Of a stretch of 64,000 nucleotides of DNA, positions 20,863 to 33,479 are shown piece after piece (positions within the stretch are counted from its first letter, which is position 1; each line of letters begins with the position of its first letter). A model generated the notes under the pieces. It searched no databases and was not told where the DNA came from. It saw nothing but the letters and a program-made list of their open reading frames with translations. This DNA comes from Asparagopsis taxiformis (taxonomy: Eukaryota > Rhodophyta > Florideophyceae > Bonnemaisoniales > Bonnemaisoniaceae): the NCBI GenBank assembly GCA_030407315.1, contig JALQPE010002569.1, forward strand, positions 1 to 64,000, read 5' to 3'. The position numbers were made by a program, and so were the translations under genes.

Positions 20863-21600
20863 CCTCAGACAGTACTGCGAGACAGTGATTTTTACTGTCT
20901 GAGACAGTAAAAATCACTATGCGGCAAATGAAAATTAATGCCACACTTGGAGACAGTGATTTGCACTGTCTGGCAGACAGTACGGAACACTGTCTGCAGA
21001 CAGTAAAAAACACTGTCTCACAGTACTGTCTGAGGCAGTGAATGGAGACAGTAAAAATTAATGATTTATTCAATAGTTGGATATGATGTAATTTACTGTA
21101 CTGGGCAGTGTTGGCGGATAGTGTTTTGTATTGGCCAAGGCAACATGGCCGGATAGTGAAATACGCTGCCTGGGACAATAGATGGAACCAACACGGTGCA
21201 CTGTCCTGGGCAGTACCTGGAGACAGTGATTTTCACTGTCCTGGGCAGTACCTGGAGACAGTGATTTTCACTGTCCTGGGCAGTACCTGGAGACAGTGAT
21301 TTTCACTGTCCTGGGCAGTACCTGGAGACAGTGATTTTCACTGTCCTGGGCAGTACCTGTAGACAGTACTTTGTGCTGCCCTGGGCAGTACCTGTAGACA
21401 GTATTTCGTGCTGCCCTGGGCAGCACCTGTAGACAGTACTTTGTGCTGCCCTGGGCAGCACCTGTAGACAGTACTTTGTGCTGCCCTGGGCAGCACCTGG
21501 AGATAGTACTTTGTGCTGTCCTGGGCAGCACCTGGAGACAGTATTTCGTGCTGCCCTGGGTAGCACCTGGAGACAGTAAAAGTAGTGTCCTGATATAGTA
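20863..21600. repeat. Subterminal palindromes and 35-bp tandem array, left end of element C
   Basis: It opens with GACAGTGATTTTTACTGTC-type palindromes. From about 21200 to 21570 it becomes a tandem array of about ten units of roughly 35 bp (CTGTCCTGGGCAGTACCTGGAGACAGTG...), drifting to CTGCCCTGGGCAGCACC in later units. The CTGTC/GACAG elements match the subterminal motif of elements A and B. Confidence 0.85.
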
Positions 21601-23305
21601 AAATTCGGTGTCTGGGAGTGGTGGATGAGATGGAGCGTCACGCTGTCGTGGGCATCTTTCTGGGGTAGAGGAAGGCAGTTCTAGCGCTATGAGGATGGGG
21701 CATGGACGGTATTCATATGGGAATGGACAGAATAGTACGGCTAGGAATTTTTATTTCGTAGTGACTATGAGCTAGCGAGAGGTATACGCGGTAGGATAGG
21801 TAGCAATCTAAGAGGGTGCGATATGGGAAGCTTCACTCTGGATTTGTTTATTTGCGCAGGCTACATTGAGAATAAACAATCCCTATGTTAAAAATGCTAC
21901 TACAACTAACACTATTCCGACGAGTAAAACTAAAACTACTAGAAAAGTCTAGAAATCTATCAACTGATTGAGCTGCATGAATAAGCTAGGAAATGAAGAG
22001 AAGAAGAAAAAATGATGTATAGAAAGGAAACAAGTTAGTGACGTTGAATTGGAGAGGGAAATTGATGGTGATTAGGAGACTAACGTACCTTAACAAATAC
22101 CATTGCATCCCAAATTGAGATATGTACTCACAGGCAGAAAAGAAAATTAGTGGAGAAGTGGTAAGAGAGAAAGATAAATGAAAGTAGAAGTGGAACACTC
22201 ACCGACTGGAAACCTGAGAAAGAGAAAACGAATAGAAAACTGGGTTAGTGGCGTGAGTTGTGGAAACGTACCATCATGGTTCATATCCGTCGGAGACAAA
22301 GCAACAACTTTGGCCTTGGAAGCCGTATTGATGATCTAAAACTTACGCTTTGGAAGCAGTTTAGATGATCTATACGGCTTCCACGGCCAGGGTTGTTGCT
22401 TTGTTTCCGACGGATATGAAGATGGAAACAGGGATTTCCAGAATCTTTCGTTTAAGTAGTACTCTACGGGCGGAAATGACGTGTAGGAGAACAATAGAGG
22501 GATGAGTTTGAAACGGAGCGGTGCGATGGGAGGCCCAGAAAAACGATACCTAGGCTGCGAATTACGCTTGGAAGCACATGATCTGGCAGAGGAGGCGCAC
22601 ATTATCGTATCTTCTACCGCCTTTTATTGTCTAGAATGACGTCATCACTACAGAAATATAGGAAAAACACTAGCATATGGGGCCTACAGGACAGGCGGAG
22701 GTGAAGAGTAAGAAAAATGGCGCACTTTCCTGGACGAGGAGTCCGCGCTTCCAGTGATGATGTGGATGGTATATATCGATAACGTCATTGTATGCTCCGA
22801 GTACACTTGGCAGGCAGTCAAAGCGGGCCACGTGGATGGTGGCGGTTAGGAAACAGCAGTGTCGAAGAATTTTTATAATTTTCATGTTTCAAGCGAGCAG
22901 TGAGTCTGCATTGCAATATAAAAATGTATCCTAATTTAAGATATCACACCGAGTACGATTCAACGAGACATCGTGTTTTCACCTTGTGAATAGGGCCGAG
23001 AATATGGTAGAGTATACGAGTAGGAACTACGTGCATGAGAAAATCAGATTCAGTATTAGTGCTTAGAGCATCACTGCGTAACAAACGGAAGTGGATACGT
23101 CTTGGCCAGGATGGTGTTTAGGGAATGCGATACAAGATAGCAAAACGATATTGAGTAGGTCGAGCCCGGATGAAATAGCAATCATTGTGCATAAAGTAAT
23201 GAGCATAGGACAAATCATTGTGGTGAAACAGTTCATTGGATCGAATGAAAGCCAGGAAAGGTTTCTTAATGGTTGAATTTAGTGGCGGAGAAATATAATT
23301 CTGCA
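21601..23305. other. Non-coding part of element C
   Basis: AT-rich, with no credible gene. Its one clear feature is the long inverted repeat at 22280-22420. Confidence 0.5.
22280..22420. repeat. Long imperfect hairpin
   Basis: Arms starting TTCATATCCGTCGGAGACAA and ending with its near complement pair over about 60 bases each, around a short centre. This is a possible miniature inverted-repeat element or a hairpin transcript source. Confidence 0.75.
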
Positions 23306-25660
23306 CTATAGCGGAGAAGTAGCGGAAAAGAGTAAATCTCCTTCAGCAAGCGAGACATGCATCAATATTGCCCAGTATAGTTCGTCTGAAGTGCAAGTTG
23401 AACCTCGCAAAGTGAATATCAGAGGTCGTTGGCTAGTGGTTGAAGAAGTCTGCAACGATGGAGCAATTCTTGAAAACGGATTTGGCTGCAGAAAACTATT
23501 CCGAACAGGCCAGAGTTCGTGCAGTTCTCTTCGACGGAGAATCTGGCTGGGTGTACGGTGAAATTTTTGTTCAACGGATCGTTTAGGGGTGCTCCGGACG
23601 TCCAAAATTGTGTCAACCTCGAGATGACGGCGTACTACACTTGTAGCCGTTGGTGGGCCGGGCTGAAACCGAACTCGGTTGGTACCATTGGGCAGGAATG
23701 GATTGCTGGTTTGTTGGAAATCTTCGGGTACGTGAAGGAGGTGGCCGAGTATTGGAACGTTTCGGATGTGTTGAGGATGCTGGATGGCTCCATTCCCAGC
23801 GTGGGTGACCCGAGCAAGAGCTTCGACATTCACTCACGCGTTGTCGAAGTTTTTGCGCTGATGGTGCCCAAGAAGGGGTTCTGAGCGGACTTACATCCCA
23901 AGGAAGGCCCTCCCAATGGCTCCAAGTTTGAGAACATCTTTCCCAATCGGAAGTCTATGTTTTGAAAGGACGCCAGGAAAATGCTCCTGCGCGTAACTGG
24001 CTACCGCGACATGTAAATGCGGAAACAATTTTACGTGGTGGACCCACACATCCCACATGCTGCGCTCCCAGTCACATGTGGTCATGATTCCGCCATCCCT
24101 TCCCCTTCCCCTTCCATTTCCCTGACCATCCCTTCATCCTCCATTCCTTTGCCTTTGAAGAATCCAATTTAGGTAGTACCACCTCAATTAGATTCTTCCA
24201 GCTATTCCGAGGCTGCCTCTGTTTCTGCCACTACCCCTGTCGTGTCTGCATCGTCCGGAGTGGAAACTTCTGGGAAAGTGATGCCCAAAAGGAGTACCTG
24301 CCTGAAAGAGAGTCGTTCCGGTCGTGGTGGAACAGCGACGGCGGGTGGTGCGAGCCCTGTTCAGGTCGTCGAGCTGGAGAGCGCACCCAAGGATGCGGGT
24401 AAAAGCTCCATCCTTGGGAAGCGCAACTGGGAAACCGCTTCTGCGACGCCCGAGCCCTCTACCAAATTTGGTACTTTTAAAAGAGGAAGCTCAGTGAGAC
24501 TTCATCAAAGTCGTCGTCAAAGAAATCCAAGTCGGCTTCCAGAGGACGTTCTCGGGAGCCGATTCTCCAGTTCGACGACGCCCATGAAAATCCTATTCCC
24601 GACAGTATCGTCGATGAGAATGTGGCCGCCGTTCTCCCCAGCGCAATTGCGTCTGGTAGCCCGATGAAGTACTACATGGAAATTACGACGGTAGAGACGG
24701 TGCGGGCGGAAATAAAGGCGGCAGCATTCCTGGCAGCTGCATCGCCAGGTGCTGAGGACTCGGTGGTGGAATAGTACTTTGCGGTGAAGCGGCGTTGCTG
24801 GACAACATGGGGGTGGTTGTTGTGGAAGGCCTCTTGCAGTCGTCCACGGCTGGTAGCGCGACGCATGACCTCTTCAGTCACTTTTCTCGACAGTTCCAGC
24901 TGGTTGAGGAGGTTGAAAAGCCACAGAAACCCTCCCAGCAGTCTGATTCTGATTATGAAGACAGGAAACCACAGGACGAGCCCCCAGATTTCGCCAAGCC
25001 CGGTTTTGATCCTTCGCCGTGGCATTTCATCCACAACGTGGGTGCTGCGAAGGACCGCATAGATGGTGGTCGTGGGCGACTCCCCCTGCCGCGGTGTGAA
25101 TTGTGCGACAAGCTGGAGGAGGGGAATTTGGATATGTACAGGAACAAGTTGGTGGCAGAGCTTGCTCTTGGTGTTTGTGCGGATTTCTTGAAGTTGGGAA
25201 TGGAGGGTGAGGATCCTGTCTTTTTCCCGAAGACAGGATTACGGCTGCTTCTTAAAACAGATGGGGCTGCGGACCAGGATGGGCACACGGACTTCTGAGT
25301 ATCCCAATTTTGAGGAGTCGGACCTACCCAATCCCCATCCTATTTCATGATGTCGAGCGGATCCGATGGGTTCTTTATAGTAGCTGCACCTTATAGTCAT
25401 GTATGCCTGGTCCATACGGACGCCGACATGTGGAAGGTTCCCGTTAACCACTTTTATGTGCCACCCTATTCCGTCTTAGTTGATCGCGGTGACCTTTACC
25501 ATTACGGGGTCGGCTTCAGGTGAGGAGATCTTCCTGTGGGAGCAGAATTTAGTCTATGGTCTGCCCACGCGCGGCCACATCTACTTGAAGACTGAGAAGG
25601 ACGTCCTCACGGACCACATCCACACCGTCGAATATTAAAAGTATGACAGGAGCAATAGAT
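23306..25660 (+). pseudogene. Decayed gene 4 chimera (beta N-terminus joined to alpha body) in element C
   Basis: Residues around 23340-23420 match the start of 4-beta of element A (IAQYSSSEVQVEPRKV), and 23455-23495 match a later 4-beta segment (SATMEQFLKTDLAAEN). From 23515 the sequence switches to 4-alpha (QFSSTENLAGC, then EWIAGLLEIFGYVKEV) with high identity. It continues through the KYY junction (24665) and the oxygenase (HTDF at 25289). It has many lesions: a TGA at 23882, several frameshifts, and a TAG at 24772 next to where 4-alpha of element A has its TAA. Homology to element A runs past the stop into 3' sequence to about 25900. It is consistent with a deletion joining beta to alpha in an A-type parent. 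Confidence 0.8.
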
Positions 25661-26019
25661 AGCATACGAGAAGTATTAAAACCTATGCTATTGTTCCCTG
25701 CTATGAAGTTCTGTCTTTCTCATCTCAACATTATTCGCTTAGCCCACCTTTCTATTTTCATCTATACATCTGACCTTCATGTCATAGTTTAGTGCTACTA
25801 AGCCTATTGATTGCTACATTTTTGTATTAGTCTACAACTTTACATGATTTCACTAGCTAGACCGTAGGGGGGACTAGTTTTAGACCTTGACAACCCGTGA
25901 GGTTCGACTATAAGAGACGTTGCTGAGATAACACATGACACAGAATGCTCCTGGAAGCCACTCACAGCCGTACAAACGTTCTGCTGAGCCATGTTCCTGA
26001 CTTCCCAATTCCTTGCTCA

Positions 26020-26550
26020 CCCTTCCCTAGGTGGGAGGGGGACGGAACTCTCAGCCCCTTACAGCGGAAGCCGTTTACCGGGGATTCTTACAGCAAAGTC
26101 ATCGTTACGATGACTTTGCTGTAAGAAAGCGTTTCCATTACAGTGGCCAAGAATTTTTTCACCGGGTAAAAAAATCATGGCAGCTGTAATGATTTATTTT
26201 CTTACAGCAAAGTCATCGTAACGATGACTTTGCTGTAAGGAAACGTTTCCATTGCAGTGGCCAAAGAAATTTTACCGGGTAAAAAATCAGCAAGAATTTT
26301 TACCGGGTGAAAAATCGTGGCTGCTGTAATGATTTATTTTCTTACAGCAAAGTCATCGTTACGATGACTTTGCTGTAAGAAAGCGTTTCAATTACAGTGG
26401 CCAAGAATTTTTTTACCGGGTAAAAAATCATGGCTGCTGTAATGATTTATTTTCTTACAGCAAAGTCATCGTAACGATGACTTTGCTGTAAGCATCCCTG
26501 GTAAATTGCTTCCGCTGTAAGCGGCAGGGACTTCCGTCCTTTTCCGACCT
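26020..26550. repeat. Palindrome cluster P1/P2, element C copy 1
   Basis: Four P1 palindromes (about 26089, 26201, 26341, 26460) alternate with P2 palindromes centred on TTTTTCACCGGGTAAAA and similar sequences. The outer flanks (TTGCTCACCCTTCCCTAGG and AGGGAAGGGTGAGGAAGG) are inverted copies of each other, so the cluster is a large inverted repeat of about 530 bases. Confidence 0.85.
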
Positions 26551-27680
26551 AGGGAAGGGTGAGGAAGGAATTATGAAGTCAGGAAACAGGGTATAGGAAT
26601 GGTATGGACGGCTGTAGGCGGCATTAGGTAACACATTGTGTTGTTTACACCCGGTTTGAGCTGGGTGTTGTGTCTAGTATGGTTGGAGGAGTGTACGAAA
26701 TTTCTACCACGTGGTCGGAAATGGTTCAATTTTCTCACGACAGAGATTCTGACTTTCGAAATTCAAACTCGTTAAAGTGGGCTGGAGTTGGTGTGAACAC
26801 CTCCAGGACCTCTGGGAAGGATCTGGTAACACATGTCCTGTGACTGCACGCGGTTATCCTCTCTGAAATCAACCATAGATTATCGGAGGGCAAAATCTAC
26901 TCTTGGTGCCTTGTGGCACATTGACAATACAAAACCGTCTGTTTCCAGTTTTTATATACTTTACTCTCGAGTAGATAGGATTTCAGCTGTCCAAGTAAAG
27001 AATGGGCCATATAAATGTTTCATTTCAACACAAGCATTGTGCAATTCAACCTCTTCCAGGTCCAAAAACTTGTCCAGAGTACACTTCCAGGCCATCGCCT
27101 GGGAGCGTACTCTGGACAATTTTTTGGACTAAGTGCACTTTCAAGTGCATGCACTTGGAGGCATCCAGTCCAAATCTACGTCGTTCCGACAAAGTTGAAT
27201 TTTGGCCATGGCCGAAATTCATCATATCTGCAGTTGTGAGAATCTGATGACCAAAAATCGATGCATTCTGCCAGCCCTAATGCGCAAGCCAGAAGCTTTA
27301 CGGACAGATAAAACACCTTTCTGTACTCCCCAGAGCCACTCCAGCCCTTATACACTACGGTGTTGAAAAGGGGGCCTCAGACAGTACGGTGAGACAGTGC
27401 TTTTTACTGCCTCACTGTACAATGATCTCCAGGAAGTAGGATATTCTCTAAGCCTAGCACGGGACAGAAAGATTGAAGCGTAGGCATGCAGAAGTATAGA
27501 GGCAATAGTATGTGTAGACTATGGCAGTGGTAGAAAAGTATTTCATGCACGAAAAGGACTGGTAGAGTGGCACTAGAGAAGTGATGCTTAGCAGGAAGGG
27601 ATGTGGAGATGATGAAGGAGGACAACAGACATGAGATCGAGGGTTGAGACCAACGGCTTACAGACGGAGCAGTTTACCAG
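26551..27680. other. Repeated spacer block and isolated CACTA terminus in element C
   Basis: Holds sequence duplicated again near 28000-28350 and 29050-29400, a 21-bp-arm hairpin at 27062-27127 (arms CCAAAAACTTGTCCAGAGTAC and near complement), and a 13-bp terminus CACTACGGTGTTG at 27353-27365. That terminus is followed by about 50 bases matching the left end of element C. No gene is seen. Confidence 0.6.
27353..27415 (+). repeat. Isolated internal copy of the element C left terminus
   Basis: CACTACGGTGTTGAAAAG and the following bases match 20841-20903 with few changes, but no matching right end follows. The downstream sequence is instead homologous to 13480-13690 of element A (inverted). This is a truncated, nested element end. 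Confidence 0.75.
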
Positions 27681-27684
27681 GGAT

Positions 27685-27860
27685 GTTTACAGCAAAGTCA
27701 TCGTTACGATGACTTTGCTGTAAGAAAACAATTCATTACAGTAGCCATGATTTTTTTACCGGGTAAAAAATTCCTGGCCACTGTAATGAAAACGTTTTCT
27801 TACAGCAAAGTCATCGTAACGATGACTTTGCTGTAAGCATCCCTGGTAAACTGCCTCAGC
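27685..27860. repeat. Palindrome cluster P1/P2, element C copy 2
   Basis: Two P1 palindromes flank one P2 (TTTTTTTACCGGGTAAAA centre), with outer arms GCAGTTTACCAGGGATG and CATCCCTGGTAAACTGC. It matches the cluster at 13265. Confidence 0.8.
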
Positions 27861-28584
27861 TGTAAGCGGCTGGGAGCTTGGTCCCTCCCTCACCTTGGGA
27901 AGGGTGAGCAAGGAATTGTGAAGCCGTAAAACATGGCAGAGGGATGGTTTGGACGGCTGTTAGCGGTGTTGGGGAGCACTCTGCGTCGTGCTAACCCAGT
28001 CTGGGCTGGGTGCCCTGCCTGGTACGGCGGGAGGAGTGCACAAAATTTCAAACACAATTTCCTCAAGAGTGAAATTCTGATTGTCGAAACTCAACCTCCC
28101 TAAAATGAACTAGAGCTGGCATGAGCACCTCCAGGACGTCTGGAAAGGTACTGACAGCACATTTTCGGAGCATTGGCGCAGCTGTTCTCTCTGAGATCAA
28201 GCATAGAGTATCCGTGGCCAGATTCTATTCCTGGTGCCGTGTGGCACAGTGACCACACCAAATCGCCCTTTTTAGCAGACTGTAGATTTGAGTTACTAGG
28301 AATCTAGCTGCCTTCAATACGAACATAGTTGGTAAGTAGGCTAGCCTAGGATTGTAGGAAAATCAGGAAGGATGGGAGGGTAGGTATGCAGCAACATGAA
28401 GGGGATAGTATGAGTAGATTATGGCGGTGGTAGAGAAGGATTGCACTCACTGAAGGGTCGGCTGGAGTGACACCGGAGTCGACATAGAAGGGAGGTTGGG
28501 ATAGGCTGGGATGAAGGAAGACAAGAGACATGAGAGAGAGGGTGAAGCCAGACCGCTTACAGCTGAGGCAGTTTACCGCGGGTG

Positions 28585-28925
28585 CTGACAGCAAAGTCAT
28601 CGTTACGATGACTTTGCTGTAAGAAAAGAAAACATTACAGCAGGCACGTTTTTTTACCCGGTAAAAAAATTCTTGGTGATTTTTTACCCGGTAAAAATTC
28701 TTCGCCTACTGTAATGTTTCCTTTTCTTACAGCAAAGTCATCGTTACGATGACTTTGCTGTAAGAAAACGTTTCATTACAGTAGCCACGATTTTTTACCC
28801 GGTAAAAAAATTCTTGGTGATTTTTTCACCCGGTAAAATCCTTCGCCCACTGTAATGTTTTCTTTTCTTACAGCAAAGTCATCGTAACGATGACTTTGCT
28901 GTAAGCATCCCTGGTAAACTGCCTC
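28585..28925. repeat. Palindrome cluster P1/P2, element C copy 3
   Basis: Three P1 palindromes alternate with P2 pairs (TTTTTTACCCGGTAAAA centres), and the outer arms are of the same kind. The flanks are a diverged duplicate of those at 27860-28000. Confidence 0.8.
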
Positions 28926-29640
28926 AGCTGTAAGCGGCTGGGAGCTTGGTCCCTCTCTCACTTTGGGAAGGGTGAGATAGGAATTTTGAAGTCGGGAACA
29001 TTGTGGAAGGATGGTTTCGACGGCTTCGGGCGGCTTTGAAGAGCAATCTGTGTCTTGTTCACCCGGGCTGAACTACCTAAAAAGTTCAGTATTGGGAGAT
29101 CAGCACGGTAAATTTCGACCACCATTTTCTCACGACAGAGATTCTGGCGGTCGAAATTCAAACTCGTTAAAATGGACTAGAGTTGGTGTGAACACCTCCA
29201 GGACCTCTGGAAAGGTACTACCTGCACATTTTCCGAGGCTACAAGAAGCCGGTCTCTCCAATATCAAGCATAGATTATCGGTGCGCAAAATCTACTCCTG
29301 GTGCTGTGTAGCACATTGACTATACAAAACCGTCCGTTTTCCGTTATAATAAACTATACTCTCAAGTAGGTAGGAATCTAGATATTCACCTTACATCGAT
29401 GGTTATGAAGTAGGTTAGCCTAGGACTGAAGGACAGAAGGTAAAGGATAGGATGGTAGGCATGGGGTAAAATGAATGTGGTGGTATGAGTAGAATACGGA
29501 AGTGGTAGACAGGTATTTAATGCACAGGAGGGGCGTGTGAAGTGACACCAGAGGCGCGGTGCGTCACAGGAAGGAAGACTGGAATGATGAAGGAGAACTA
29601 GAGGCATGAGAGATAGGTTGTTGAGGCATGCTTCTAGCTC
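28926..29640. other. Repeated spacer block in element C
   Basis: Diverged duplicate of the spacers at 26551-27000 and 27860-28350, with no gene. Together these blocks show that a unit of cluster plus spacer was multiplied at least three times. Confidence 0.6.
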
Positions 29641-29819
29641 TATTATATAACTACATTGCTCCTCTATAGGCTACGCAATCCATTCCAGCAGTTCTAGTTA
29701 AAAATGGACTATATGAATGTTTCATTTCAATATCAGCATTGTGCAGTTGAGCCTCTTCAAGGTCCGAAAACTTGTCCAGAGTACGCTTCCAGGCCACTTG
29801 AAGGCATCCAGAACACTTG

Positions 29820-30500
29820 CACTTCGTTCTTGCAAAGTTCAATTTTGGCTATCACATCTCCAGTTGTGGGAGTCTGGTGACCAAAAGTCGATGCATTCTG
29901 GAATCCCTACCACGCAATTCAACAGCTTTACGGACACATAAAACACTTTTCCGTACTCCCTAGAGCCACTCCAGCCCTTACGGATCACTTACACTTCGTT
30001 CCGACAAAGTTCAATTTTGGCCATCACATCTCCAGTTGTGAGAATCTGGTGACCAAAAATTAGTGAACTCCGGAAGCTGTACCTCGCAAGCCACCAGCTT
30101 TCAGGGCAAATAAAACCCATTACAGTACTCCCCAGACCCACTCCAACCCTTACAGACCACTTGCACTTCGTTCCGACAAAGTTCAATTTTGGCCATCACA
30201 TCTTCAGTTGTGGGAATCTGGTGACCAAAACTCGATGCATTCTGTCAGCCCTAATGCGCAAGCCAGCAGCTTTACGAACTCATAGAACACTTTTCCGTAC
30301 TCCCTAGACCCACTCCAACCCTTACAGACCACTTGCACATCATTCGGACAAAGTTCCATTTTGACCATCACATCTCCAGTTGTGAGAATCTGATGACCAA
30401 AAATCGATGAATTATACCAACCCTTCCACGCAAGCGAGAAAGCTTGAGTGCAATTAAAACAAGTTTTAGTACTCCCTAGAACCACCCCAACCGTTTCAGA
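29820..30500. repeat. Minisatellite of about 165-bp units in element C
   Basis: Four tandem units each contain a CGACAAAGTTCAATTTTGGC box, then CATCACATCTCCAGTTGTG, then a CTGGTGACCAAAAxTCGATG segment, ending in CCCACTCCAACCCTTAC. A related single unit occurs at about 27175-27350. Confidence 0.8.
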
Positions 30501-30604
30501 CCACTTTGCAGCCTTTTTCGCGAGGTCCGAAATCGTCTCCTTCTTCTTCCCGAGTGAGAAACATCAGTCCCTCTCATATGCTTACAGAGAAGTTGGTTTA
30601 CCAT

Positions 30605-30925
30605 GGTTTCTTACAGCAAAGTCATCGTAACGATGACTTTGCTGTAATGTTTTGTTTTCTTACAGCAAAGTCATCGTTACGATGACTTTGCTGTAATGTT
30701 TTGTTTTCTTACAGCAAAGTCATCGTTACGATGACTTTGCTGTAATGTTTTGTTTTCTTACAGCAAAGTCATCGTTACGATGACTTTGCTGTAATGTTTT
30801 GTTTTCTTACAGCAAAGTCATCGTTACGATGACTTTGCTGTAATGCTTACAGCAAAGTCATCGTTACGATGACTTTGCTGTAAGCAACCGGGGTAAACTG
30901 CCTTTGCTGTAAGAAAACTGAATAG
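30605..30925. repeat. Tandem P1 palindrome array, element C copy 4
   Basis: Six P1 palindromes in direct tandem, separated by a constant spacer TGTAATGTTTTGTTTTCTT, with outer arms GTTTACCATGG and CCGGGGTAAACTGC. No P2 element is present here. This is the most homogeneous array in the window and suggests recent amplification. Confidence 0.9.
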
Positions 30926-33479
30926 CAGTTCCGACAGCTTGTCCTGAGAAAGCAAATCCGCCTTAACGATGACTTTGCTGTAAGAAAACACAGTAATTAC
31001 AGTTCCGACAGCTTGTCCTGAAAACCCGTCCTCCCACATAAGTTTATATTCTGTTACCTACCCTAGAGCTCTAATGACGTGCCCAGTCCCAAGTTTCGTA
31101 CCTGGTGCTGGGCAGAATGGCTAATTAGCGTACTTCATTCTAAGGATGAAGTCGACATTCTGTCGCGTCTGCAGCCATAACATGCTGTTGGCGCCGATTA
31201 CAGCGGTGATTACACCGTTTGTGACGTAGCCATCGGCGCCGATGATTTATGCGCCGTAACACTTCAACGCGCCTACCACACACGCAATGTACTGTCATAT
31301 TAGGTTTTCTCAAATCCTCGTCCGCCCACACGCTCAATTCATGCATGCATTCCCTCACCGCCTTCCACTCGCGTCACACGCACCCTTTCGCCCGTCTAAA
31401 TGCCCCCTTGCCTTGACATCCCTCATATATCAACTGGTTCGACTCGCACCGCGTTGGTCCACTTAGCATGACCATAGTCGCCGCGCCCATTCTTCGACCA
31501 CATTCGCCGTCCAGTCGCGCCCAATCCCAACTGCCGCACACATACATAAACGAGCTTCCCATGATCACTTCCGCCCGGGCTGTCCCAACGGGCATACGAT
31601 GCCATCCATACTCTGTCCGCAGATGAGCTCAACTCCCTTGTGCCAATCACTTGACGCCATTCGCACCTTCCACACACCCACCTCGCTGTTTCTTACTATC
31701 CTTCACACACACCTCGCTCCTGCCCAATCACATCTTCCAGTCTGTCACACTCGGTGATGCCAATCCGTCCCAGTAACGAGGTCGCAATATCGTCGACCTC
31801 GCTATTGAGACAATGTAAACAAAGAGGTTTTTCACCACACCCTGTGATCCATGACTTGACCAACTGAGACCGTGAGCCGGATAACGTTGAAATGTTTATT
31901 CTTGAACTGCATCTTGAGATGTATTGAACACTTGCGCAGCAGTCCCCCATCCCTGGACAGCGAGCCAGTCGTTGCACTCGGGTGTCAATCAAGTGAATGC
32001 AGTGTGTCAACGTGCCTTGTACAAAAACTTGGACCGGCTCTTGCGCCCCTGCCACTGCTCAAGCGTATCCAGATACTTGAGTGTGCCAGTCCAGAGTCTT
32101 AATATTCAGGTTGATGCATGTGAGCTGCCAAAATAGTCCAAATGGAACATATGACGATTTACGCCGAACAAACATGTTGTCCTGCACAGCGTTGTTCTCT
32201 AGTGTTGCGCACTACACCATCTATCCCTTACTATCTAAACGAACAGCTTAAAAATGCTACATCTACAAGCACCAGTGGTGGACTGGGCTCGTCTGTCTTC
32301 CAAGAGTTTCCAGAATGGGATGTGGATATGGTTATGACTTCAACGACAACAGCGTGTGGTGAATGATGAGCGAAAAGTTTGTTTACTCGTTGCTTTCACT
32401 CGCAGTCTGCCCTGCGTCATGGTGCAATGCGATACAAATTGCTACTGGGAAAGAAGCTTTACAGAGTGAGGCAATGGTAAGGTGTCGGATACATACCGAC
32501 GCTTCTCATACAAAGCTATATTTGTAAAAGTCAGTAGTATACAGTGTACGTGAGCATTGCATTGCATCGCATCTAGTAAGCGCGCACACGAACGCACAAA
32601 TACAGATGCACGCACTGGCGATTGATTCACAACGAGCGCAACTAGTCCACAACAACCATTTGATTGAAGCTCTCCGGGTGATTCTAGCAGCAACGCATCT
32701 GCAATGGTTACGACACTAAGCTGTTGGAAAGGACCTGCAAGCAAGTTTCAAACACAAGGCCACACCAGCAGCAGAAAGAAAAAGTACATTTGTAATGAAA
32801 TGCCACCGATATATTGCCTCCATCTTGGTTTCAGTGTTAGTTTGTGTAGAGCTGCCGCTGTGGTGAATAAGAGCGTTCCGTGTTTCAACAAGCGTATTAA
32901 GAAATACATATGTGACTGTGAGCGACATGCGGTGGCATGTTGTTGCGTTACAGACGGTTAGATGATGATGTGAGGGAAGCAGCGATGCAAGAACTAGGCG
33001 CACATGTAACGCCAACAAAGATGCACACTGTGTTGCATTGAGAGTGCTGCGCGATGTTGGGGCGAGAGAGGAGGTCGACGTGGTGCAGACATCACACATC
33101 ATTCCATTCAATTATATTCCACCAATACCCGTCAGGTGTATAGAAACTGTATGATTTCTCCCCAGACTCATCTCCCATCACTCCAGTAATCCCACTATCA
33201 CCATTCCCACTCACGTTTCCATGGTACTCATGTACGTCACACATAGCGTAACCCGTCATCTTCTTAGGACCAGGATTGGACAAAGCAGTGGCGTCTTGGA
33301 GTCACCGGGACACCATCTGAGAGGTAGGAGTCTCCCCGACTGGTACTGTGACGAATGTGAACCACATCGGGGGTCATCGTAGTTGACTGTGTAGAGCTCA
33401 TCGCCATCCCCTCGCTTAGTATCGAGCATAGCTTGTGAAATTCTAGGAAGCTTACTTGAATTAGATACATTTTTCAGTC
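30926..33479. other. Degraded region in element C; no supported gene
   Basis: Short open frames occur on both strands, but none has a coherent conserved pattern. The region may hold remnants of captured host sequence, as does the adjoining 33480-34323 interval. Confidence 0.4.

Noticed and set aside
30605..30925. CRISPR-like look of regularly spaced palindromes
   Set aside because: The spacers are identical, the context is eukaryotic, and there are no cas genes. It is a tandem palindrome array.
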